NCBI GenBank assembly: GCA_014730295.1
Contig: WJIN01000035.1
Coordinates: 1 to 6,333, forward strand
DNA length: 6,333 nucleotides
Source of the DNA: Promethearchaeota archaeon
Lineage (GTDB): Archaea > Asgardarchaeota > Lokiarchaeia > Sigynarchaeales > SOKP01
Direction of reading: 5' to 3'
The first letter of the stretch is position 1. Each line of letters opens with the position of its first letter. Of this stretch, positions 1 to 5,643 are shown one piece after another. The notes beneath the pieces were generated by a model, which was not told the DNA's origin, searched no databases, and was given only the letters and a program-made list of their open reading frames with translations. The translations under genes and the position numbers were made by a program.

Positions 1-589
1 AACAAAAGCCGATTTTAATGAAGAAAAATTTATCGCCATAAAAGTAGGAATGGGTTCTGGCTCTATCTGCTCGACATCAATTCAAACAGGGGTGGGTGCT
101 CCGACCATATACGCAACCGCGCAAGTGGCGGATGCAATAAAAGATTATAATACTAATATAGGACTAATCGCCGATGGTGGTTTTAAGAATCCTGGAGACT
201 TGCCTAAGGCTTTTTCTGTTGGAGCAGATATGATTATGTCGGGACATTTCTTCGCGGGATGTACTGAAAGTCCTGGATATATTGATACAATTCAAGGGCG
301 GAAAGTGAAAGTCTACAGAGGTATGGGGTCAAAAGAAGCGCGTACCACGAATTATGTACTTGATAGGTATGTAGAGGGCGCAAAAACCCTGCCGGAAGGA
401 GTATCGGATTATGTACCCTATGTGGGCGAATTATCGGGAGTCATCGAATCGCTTACTGAGGGCTTGTCAAATGGGATGATCTATGCGGGAGCTAAGAATA
501 TTGAGGGGATGAAAAACGCAAAAATAGGATTGGTAAGCGCGGTCGGCATGATGGAACAGAAACCCCACGATCTTATGGGGAAGTACTAA
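1..589 (+). CDS. guaB: IMP dehydrogenase, C-terminal part (5' end outside window)
   Basis: IMP dehydrogenase oxidises IMP to XMP with NAD+, the committed step of guanine nucleotide synthesis, in the cytosol. The reading frame is open from base 2 without a start, so the gene is cut by the window edge; about 195 of the usual 350-490 residues are visible. Seen here: the catalytic-loop motif GSGSIC, with the nucleophilic cysteine at 68-70; the phosphate-site motif ADGG followed by SGHFFAG; the IMP-contacting GMGS; an Arg-Tyr pair in DRY (365-370); PEG before DYVPY; and a C-terminal PHD. The Arg-Tyr pair of the mobile flap is typical of IMPDH and absent from GMP reductase, so I prefer guaB over guaC. 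Odd: the cysteine is followed by STS, where the family usually has TTR. Whether a CBS domain was present cannot be seen. The gene is richer in G+C than its neighbours and converges with the acyl-CoA ligase. Confidence 0.85.
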   Translation, partial: TKADFNEEKFIAIKVGMGSGSICSTSIQTGVGAPTIYATAQVADAIKDYNTNIGLIADGGFKNPGDLPKAFSVGADMIMSGHFFAGCTESPGYIDTIQGRKVKVYRGMGSKEARTTNYVLDRYVEGAKTLPEGVSDYVPYVGELSGVIESLTEGLSNGMIYAGAKNIEGMKNAKIGLVSAVGMMEQKPHDLMGKY

Positions 590-788
590 TACGATATTAA
601 TTTATTTCTACACTATAGTTGTTAAACCACCAAATATATTTTTAACCTATTTAAGCTTAATTTCATAATAAAGCTGATGATTTTATCATGACAATAATTC
701 TCATGACATTCTTGGTATAACACCTAAAGCTGATATCTTAAAAAAAAAGGAAAATATATTTAAAATTATTCAAGCTACTTTCAATTTC
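590..788. other. Convergent intergenic gap, no gene seen
   Basis: This 199-bp AT-rich spacer separates two genes whose 3' ends face each other. I see no credible coding sequence on either strand. It contains two copies of TCATGACA (686-693 and 701-708), two copies of AAAGCTGAT (670-678 and 726-734), a weak 5-bp inverted repeat ATGAT/ATCAT (677-689), and the palindrome TTAAGCTTAA (651-660). A five-T run at 639-643 is the only candidate stop signal for guaB. The repeats are short enough to be chance in such a composition. Confidence 0.6.
740..748 (-). terminator. T-tract terminator candidate for the acyl-CoA ligase
   Basis: A run of nine A on the + strand is nine T on the minus strand, about 40 bases beyond the ligase stop codon. 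No stable GC hairpin precedes it. Archaeal RNA polymerase commonly terminates at such U-rich tracts without a hairpin, so this fits an archaeal terminator better than a bacterial intrinsic one. The call rests on position and composition only. Confidence 0.4.
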
Positions 789-2477
789 TTAATAGACTTC
801 ATCTCCCCTTTTCATCGCCTCTCTATCCCTAAGATCCTTTCTCTGAACTTTACCAACTAATGTCTCAGGAAGTTCTTTTCGAAATTCAATGATTTTTGGC
901 ACCTTATAAGGTGCTAAATTATCCGATGCAAATTTTTTTATATCTGCTTTTATCTCTTCGCTTTCTCGATACTCTCCCTTAAGGACAACATAAGCTTTTA
1001 CTATTTCACTACCTTGTAATTCTGGATTAGGTAGGCCGATAATCGCAGCACTTTCAACAGCCTCGTGCTCAAATAGTAAATCTTCAATTTCTCGTGGATA
1101 AACTTTAAATCCACTTACATTAACCATATCCTTTTTTCTATCTACGATAAATAAATATCCATCTTCATCTAATTTGGCGATATCTCCTGTCAATATCCAT
1201 CCATCTTTTAATTGATTTTCAGTTTCTTCAGGTTTATTCCAATATCCTTTCATCACTTGGGGACCCTTAATCATAAGTTCCCCCCTTTCTCCAATAGGAA
1301 CAATTTTAGTATAATCATCGATATCTACTAGCTTTATTTCTGTATCTGGGAATGCTAATCCAACTGAACCAATTTTTCTTTTCCCATTTATAGGGTTACT
1401 ATGTGTCACTGGGGAAGTTTCAGTCATTCCAAAACCCTCAAGAATTTTCCCTCCAGTTCTTTCTTCAAATTCTTTCAAAACTTCAGGAGGCATCGGAGCA
1501 GCTCCAGTATTACAAACCCTTATTGATTTCAGATATTTTGCATAGTCTTCTAAATCATCTCTCTCTAAAAGCCGCATATACATAGTAGGGACTCCCGGAA
1601 ATAAGGCGGGTTGAGTTGCTTTTATTGCTTCAAATAGAGATTTATGATCTCGTGGATCTGGATTTAATGCTATCGTCGATGCATTGTAGATCGGGGCATT
1701 CATACAAACTGTCATACCATATATATGGAATAGAGGTAGATTAGTAAGAGTAGTATCTTTTCCTCTTTCTGTTTCTGATTCTACCCACTTGTTCACTGCT
1801 ACGCAATTTGATACAATATTATAATGTGTTAACATAGCTCCTTTAGGTAATCCCGTAGTTCCTCCGGTATATTGTAATATCGCAATGTCCTCTTTTGCAT
1901 TTGTATTAAATGAAGGCAGTTTAGGTTTCGTGTTTCTTATTAACGTCAAGAATTGTGTAGTCCCAGCTATTTCTGGGGGACTAGTTGGTGGATTTGGCGA
2001 ATAGTCTAAAATGTTAGTTATTATTATATTTCGCAAACGTGTTCTTTCTTTAATCTTGTTTATTTTCTGTAATTGATTGTCCCATGCTATAATTGTTTCT
2101 GCTCCGCAATCATTCAATTGATAGGCTAATTCATGCTCTGTATGGAGAACACTGAGAGCGGTGACGATTCCACCTGCTTTCATTATTCCATAAAAAGAAA
2201 ATAGAAACTGGGGCATATTGGGCATTAAAATAGCAATGGCATCACCCTTTCTTACACCTAATTCGTATAATGCTGTTCCCAATCTATCAGCTATATTTTT
2301 GAAATCTTTATAAGAAACTTTTTTACCCATAAACCAAATAGCCGTATTTCTCCCAAAATCTGAAGCTGCTTCATCAAGGAAATTATATATATTTATTTCT
2401 GGATAATCTATATGAATTGGAACATGTTTATCATAGTGCTCTAACCATGGTTTTTCCGCATATGGATTCTGACTCAT
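789..2477 (-). CDS. FadD-like acyl-CoA ligase (AMP-forming)
   Basis: This 562-residue enzyme belongs to the ANL (AMP-binding) superfamily. Such enzymes activate a carboxylic acid with ATP to an acyl-adenylate and transfer it to CoA in the cytosol. Landmarks in order: phosphate loop YTGGTTGLPKG (203-213); GFGMTETSP (348-356); TGD, with the ribose-binding Asp at 432; hinge and linker DRKKDMVNVSGFKVYP (446-461), close to that of long-chain acyl-CoA ligases; and the C-terminal catalytic lysine in GKVQRK (K543). Length is normal and the start MSQNPYAEKPWLEHYD resembles family N-termini. The exact acid cannot be read; long- or medium-chain fatty acid is likely, an aromatic acid possible. Before K543 the sequence is ETLVGK rather than the common KTxxGK, with the lysine kept. 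There is no Shine-Dalgarno match before the ATG and 262 bp separate it from the HEAT gene, so it probably has its own promoter and a short or absent leader. Confidence 0.93.
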   Translation of the reverse strand: MSQNPYAEKPWLEHYDKHVPIHIDYPEINIYNFLDEAASDFGRNTAIWFMGKKVSYKDFKNIADRLGTALYELGVRKGDAIAILMPNMPQFLFSFYGIMKAGGIVTALSVLHTEHELAYQLNDCGAETIIAWDNQLQKINKIKERTRLRNIIITNILDYSPNPPTSPPEIAGTTQFLTLIRNTKPKLPSFNTNAKEDIAILQYTGGTTGLPKGAMLTHYNIVSNCVAVNKWVESETERGKDTTLTNLPLFHIYGMTVCMNAPIYNASTIALNPDPRDHKSLFEAIKATQPALFPGVPTMYMRLLERDDLEDYAKYLKSIRVCNTGAAPMPPEVLKEFEERTGGKILEGFGMTETSPVTHSNPINGKRKIGSVGLAFPDTEIKLVDIDDYTKIVPIGERGELMIKGPQVMKGYWNKPEETENQLKDGWILTGDIAKLDEDGYLFIVDRKKDMVNVSGFKVYPREIEDLLFEHEAVESAAIIGLPNPELQGSEIVKAYVVLKGEYRESEEIKADIKKFASDNLAPYKVPKIIEFRKELPETLVGKVQRKDLRDREAMKRGDEVY

Positions 2478-2739
2478 TATTTTAACAACTTTTTATTTTT
2501 TTATTGTAGTAAAACTATATTTACGATAATAAAAATATTTAATTAATTTCACAAAATTTTAGTTTTCTTAAAAAGTTTTTTTTCCGTTAAAGATAAAAGA
2601 TCAATCACAATTATTGAGTAAAGATTTACAAGTTTTAAGCCGTTTTCTTTCTCTTTGCCATTGAAAGGATAATACCCTTATAGATATGTTTATTTAAAAA
2701 ATAAAAATCTAAAATATTTAAAGAAATAACATTATTTTA
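2478..2739. other. Intergenic gap, probable ligase leader and promoter region
   Basis: This 262-bp spacer is strongly AT-rich, especially next to the ligase. On the minus strand it should hold the end of the transporter/HEAT transcript and the ligase promoter. TATA-like stretches are abundant (for example around 2524-2545 and 2686-2698), so none can be singled out as the promoter. An eight-codon frame starting at 2661 (MAKRKKTA, stop at 2635) is too short to call a gene. No tRNA, long inverted repeat or riboswitch-like structure was recognised. Confidence 0.4.
2696..2707 (-). terminator. T-tract terminator candidate after the HEAT gene
   Basis: On the minus strand this reads TTTTTATTTTTT, starting about 32 bases beyond the HEAT-gene stop codon and not preceded by a clear hairpin. 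It is a plausible U-rich archaeal-type stop for the livM-livG-livF-HEAT transcript and would separate it from the ligase. The region is AT-rich, so the evidence is modest. Confidence 0.35.
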
Positions 2740-4170
2740 TTAATTACTTTCTATTAGATCGATTGAGTTAATAGCTGTTTCACAGACATAATCACATTTA
2801 TCATGTATTAGTTTCTTTAATCCTGATATTATTTTAGGATCCTTTATGCCTATTTTTCCAAGAGATTCAGATGCTCGCCATCTTACTTCTGGTTTATTAT
2901 CTTCCAAAGCATTAAGCAGTAATTCAATCACCAACTGTTTATTTACTTTTATCTTTCCAAGAGCTAAAGCAGCTTCACGTCTAACTTCAAATCTGGGATC
3001 TTTTAATGAATTTTCTAGCGCAAATACAGCCTTTTCCGATTTTTGACCAATTTTACCCAAGGTTCTTACAGCTTCGACTCTTAATTCTTTTTTTCCTGTT
3101 AATGCGTCATGCAAATATAAAATAAGAACTTTAATAAAACGAGAAATCTTATTTTCAATTTTGTCCTTAGATTCAACATTGGCTAACGATTCAGTATAAT
3201 ATATAACGGATTCTACAGCATCTTCAGCGTCTCTTCCAATACCTCCTAGAGCTGAAAGTATAATTATTTTATTCTTAGTTTTAGATTTTTTCAATTTCTC
3301 TAATAAAAAAGAAATAGCTGGTTTTCCAATGCTTCTTAAAGCATATGCTGCCTTCCCTCGAACTACTTCTTTTTTATCTTCTAATTGTTCTGCTAATTTT
3401 CTTAAAGCTTCTGGACTTTCCGTGCCTAGATCTCCTAATGTCTCAGCAGCTGTTTTTCTTACACGTGTCTTTTTACTTTCTAAAGCATTTAATAATGGAA
3501 AGACAGTTTTTTCACCCAATTCAGCTAAAGTGTCCATAACCTTATGCCTAACCCTCCAATCTTCATCCTCTAAGGCATTAATTAAATCCGGAATTGCCTT
3601 ATTTGTACCCTTCCCAATATTACTTATTGATTCTGCCGCTGCAGTTCTTACTTCCCAGTAAGGATCTTTCAGCAATCTCATCAGAGCAGGTAGGGCAGCA
3701 TAAGCTTCAGATCCTATTTTCCCTAGAGAAATTGCTGCTGCTTCTCTAACTTTTTCAGACTCATCTTCAAGAGATTTAATTAAGTTCGCAATTGAGTCAT
3801 ATTTAGCGCTCCCTATTTTTCCTAATGCTTCAGCAACAACCTTTCTAATTTCTAAATTATTATCATATAGACGTTCTGTCAAATGGGGAATTATCTTTTC
3901 CGCAGCGGGTCCAATTTCTCCGAAAGTTCTGACTGTTTCACGACATATGCTCCAATCCTCGTGGTCTAAACATTCTTTTAGCTTTGGAATCGCCTCCTTA
4001 GCTTGCCTAGCGACATTACCCAATACATAAATTGCATTAAATTTAACCGATCTACTTTCACTATCTAAGAACTGTATCACATCATTTACAATCTCAGGGT
4101 TATCATTAATTTTATTTAGGATTAGATTCACTCGTGCATCTCTCAATAGTTTTTCAATTAAACTTGACAT
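2740..4170 (-). CDS. HEAT-repeat protein (PBS-lyase-like HEAT repeats), function unknown
   Basis: This 476-residue protein is almost entirely a chain of about 13 helical-pair repeats of roughly 31 residues. The repeating pattern is L-x-D-x-x-x-x-V-R-x-x-A-A-x-x-L-G-x-I-G, clearest near residues 135-153, 168-186, 200-219, 388-407 and 422-441. Nine repeats (about 24-314) are followed by an irregular helical stretch (about 315-350) lacking the VR-A-L-G pattern, then four more repeats. No signal peptide, membrane segment or catalytic motif is visible, so it is probably a cytosolic binding scaffold. Proteins of this class often bind other proteins, and some act in attaching chromophores to phycobiliproteins, but nothing here suggests that role. 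The gene starts 12 bp after livF with a near-ideal AAGGAGG site seven bases before the ATG, so it is very likely co-expressed with the transporter. A regulatory or assembly role for the transporter is inference only. Confidence 0.88.
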   Translation of the reverse strand: MSSLIEKLLRDARVNLILNKINDNPEIVNDVIQFLDSESRSVKFNAIYVLGNVARQAKEAIPKLKECLDHEDWSICRETVRTFGEIGPAAEKIIPHLTERLYDNNLEIRKVVAEALGKIGSAKYDSIANLIKSLEDESEKVREAAAISLGKIGSEAYAALPALMRLLKDPYWEVRTAAAESISNIGKGTNKAIPDLINALEDEDWRVRHKVMDTLAELGEKTVFPLLNALESKKTRVRKTAAETLGDLGTESPEALRKLAEQLEDKKEVVRGKAAYALRSIGKPAISFLLEKLKKSKTKNKIIILSALGGIGRDAEDAVESVIYYTESLANVESKDKIENKISRFIKVLILYLHDALTGKKELRVEAVRTLGKIGQKSEKAVFALENSLKDPRFEVRREAALALGKIKVNKQLVIELLLNALEDNKPEVRWRASESLGKIGIKDPKIISGLKKLIHDKCDYVCETAINSIDLIESN

Positions 4171-4177
4171 TTTTTTT

Positions 4178-4184
4178 CCTCCTT
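4178..4184 (-). promoter_or_regulatory. Strong Shine-Dalgarno site of the HEAT gene
   Basis: The minus strand reads AAGGAGG, followed by seven A and then ATG. Its first two bases are the last two of the livF stop codon TAA, so ribosomes ending livF arrive directly on it. This fixes the HEAT start at 4170 and argues for translational coupling. Confidence 0.75.
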
Positions 4185-4896
4185 ATATTCCTAAATAGGC
4201 CTCTTTAATTCGAGGTTCTCTTTTTAGTTCTTCACTTGTTCCTCTCATTTCTATCTTACCATCTTCCAAAAGGTAAATTTCATCAGCAACTTCAAATGCT
4301 AACACCGCATCCTGCTCTACTAATAAGATCGTTTTACCATCTCTCTTAATCTCTTCAATAGCTTCAAATATGGAATCTTTTATTTTGGGAGCTAATCCTA
4401 ATGAAGGCTCATCCATTAGAAGTAGTTTTGGATCTCCCATTAACGCTCTTCCTATTGCCAAAATTTGTTGTTCTCCTCCACTTAAAGTTCCAGATCGTTG
4501 CTTTTGTCTTTCTTTAAGACGAGGAAAGAGCTCAAAAACAAATTTTAGTAGTTCATCAAACCTTTGTTTATCTTTAAGTAAATATGAACCAACTTCTAAG
4601 TTTTCTAAAACAGTCATATCATAAAATAACCTTCGTCTTTCTGGACAATGGATTATCCCTCGTTTAACAATTTGATGTGGTTTAAGCTCGTCTATTCGCT
4701 CGTTTTGTAGAAAGATCTTCCCTCTATCTGGTTCTTCTAATTTAGTTATAACTCTTAAAAGAGTTGTCTTTCCTGCTCCATTTGGACCGATAACAGCGGT
4801 TAATTTACCTCTCTCCATACTCATATTTATTTCTTCAAGTGCTTTTGCCTTTCCATAATAATGATATATTTTTTTTATTTCAAGCAAATTCCTCAC
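4183..4896 (-). CDS. livF: ABC transporter ATP-binding protein LivF (branched-chain amino acid type)
   Basis: LivF is one of two ATPases that power a Liv-type uptake transporter from the cytosolic face of the membrane. The 237-residue length is normal. Motifs: Walker A GPNGAGKTT (37-45); the LivF-typical CPERRRLFYDMTVLENL (84-100), where family members usually read PEGR; signature LSGGEQQ (138-144); Walker B LLLMDEP (158-164); and VEQD (193-196), where LivF proteins normally carry Gln instead of the H-loop His. The ending EAYLG is also typical. The frame given starts at GTG 4896, inside the end of livG (17-bp overlap). A TTG at 4887 would give MLEIKK, matching the usual LivF N-terminus, and GGTGA lies five bases before it, so 4887 may be the true start (8-bp overlap). 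The transported substrate cannot be read from the ATPase. Confidence 0.93.
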   Translation of the reverse strand: MRNLLEIKKIYHYYGKAKALEEINMSMERGKLTAVIGPNGAGKTTLLRVITKLEEPDRGKIFLQNERIDELKPHQIVKRGIIHCPERRRLFYDMTVLENLEVGSYLLKDKQRFDELLKFVFELFPRLKERQKQRSGTLSGGEQQILAIGRALMGDPKLLLMDEPSLGLAPKIKDSIFEAIEEIKRDGKTILLVEQDAVLAFEVADEIYLLEDGKIEMRGTSEELKREPRIKEAYLGI

Positions 4897-5620
4897 CTTT
4901 TCCTAAATATGCTTCTAACACAATTCTATTATTTGCAACTTCTTTTGGAGGTCCATCAGCTATAAACTTTCCTTGATGCATTGCAATTACTCGTGGTACT
5001 AAATTCATTAATTCTCTTAGGACATGCCCGGTCATGAAAATAGTTACACCGTCGTTATTTAATTTTTTTATCAATTTTGTGAGTTCTTTCTGTTCTTCGT
5101 GACTTAATCCACTAAATGGTTCATCTAATAGTAATAGTTTAGGATTAGTCGCTATTGCTTTTCCTATCTGCAATTTCCGTAGATTTCCATGGGGTAAAAT
5201 AATAGGAGGTATACGCGCTTTATCAATTAATCCTATAGAGTTCAATATTGTTGTAGCATATTTATCCATACTCATATTACTCCATGCTTTTTTTCCTCTG
5301 GGAGATAAGCATGAGACTTTAATGTTGTCTAAGACAGAGAGAAGTTTGAATGAACGTACTATTTGAAAAGTTCGTGCTAACCCTAAATTTACTATTTTGT
5401 GGGGTCTCATTCCTGTGATATTAACTCCATCGAATATTATTGTTCCGCTACTTGGATTTTCAAATCCAGAGATTAAATCAAAGACAGTTGTTTTGCCCGC
5501 TCCATTGGGCCCAATGAGTCCGATAAATTCTCCTCGCTCTATTTCAAAACTAAAATCGTTCACAGCTGTTAATCCCCCAAATTTCTTCGTCAAATTTTTA
5601 ACTTCTAACATTATTCCCAT
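4880..5620 (-). CDS. livG: ABC transporter ATP-binding protein LivG (branched-chain amino acid type)
   Basis: LivG is the partner ATPase of LivF. Of 246 residues, visible motifs are Walker A GPNGAGKTT (37-45), Q-loop LARTFQ (81-86), Walker B LLLLDEP (162-168), H-loop His199, and the LivG-like tail NNRIVLEAYLG. Two places depart from the family. The signature reads LPHGNLRKLQ (142-151), where LivG proteins usually have LPYGQQRRLE, and the H-loop context reads TGHV, where EHD is usual. It may still be active, because the Walker motifs and the histidine are intact and the composite sites also use LivF. ATG 5620 has AGGAAGTGA nine bases upstream. An ATG at 5611 would give MLEVKN, a more typical start, but it is farther from that site. 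It lies 23 bp after livM and overlaps livF. Confidence 0.92.
   Translation of the reverse strand: MGIMLEVKNLTKKFGGLTAVNDFSFEIERGEFIGLIGPNGAGKTTVFDLISGFENPSSGTIIFDGVNITGMRPHKIVNLGLARTFQIVRSFKLLSVLDNIKVSCLSPRGKKAWSNMSMDKYATTILNSIGLIDKARIPPIILPHGNLRKLQIGKAIATNPKLLLLDEPFSGLSHEEQKELTKLIKKLNNDGVTIFMTGHVLRELMNLVPRVIAMHQGKFIADGPPKEVANNRIVLEAYLGKGEEFA
4893..4897 (-). promoter_or_regulatory. GGTGA Shine-Dalgarno candidate for livF, inside livG
   Basis: GGTGA matches the anti-Shine-Dalgarno end of prokaryotic 16S rRNA (AGGAGGTGA). It sits five bases before TTG 4887, favouring that start over GTG 4896, which overlaps the motif itself and has only AGGA (4904-4901) four bases upstream. Confidence 0.45.
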
Positions 5621-5629
5621 ATTATTTTT

Positions 5630-5638
5630 TCACTTCCT
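5630..5638 (-). promoter_or_regulatory. Shine-Dalgarno site of livG
   Basis: The minus strand reads AGGAAGTGA in the livM-livG gap, combining AGGA and GTGA matches to the 16S 3' end. It lies nine bases before ATG 5620 and supports that start. Confidence 0.45.
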
Positions 5639-5643
5639 AATTT

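Noticed and set aside
1..589. GMP reductase (guaC) as the identity of the left-edge gene
   Set aside because: The Arg-Tyr flap pair and the PEG-VPY region fit IMP dehydrogenase better, although the truncated 5' part could still change this view.
651..660. Perfect palindrome TTAAGCTTAA
   Set aside because: Ten bases of mostly A and T is expected by chance here; it has no T-run right after it and is too weak for a terminator hairpin.
1403..1585. 60-codon open frame on the + strand opposite the acyl-CoA ligase
   Set aside because: Antisense shadow inside a region encoding conserved ligase motifs.
3329..3661. 110-codon open frame on the + strand opposite the HEAT gene
   Set aside because: It is the antisense shadow of a strongly supported repeat protein; its length comes from the regular codon pattern of the repeats, and it has no ribosome site or recognisable domain.
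2740..4170. Possible DNA-level tandem repeat or CRISPR-like array in the HEAT gene
   Set aside because: The repetition is at protein level only; the DNA units differ too much, and no identical repeats with spacers are present.
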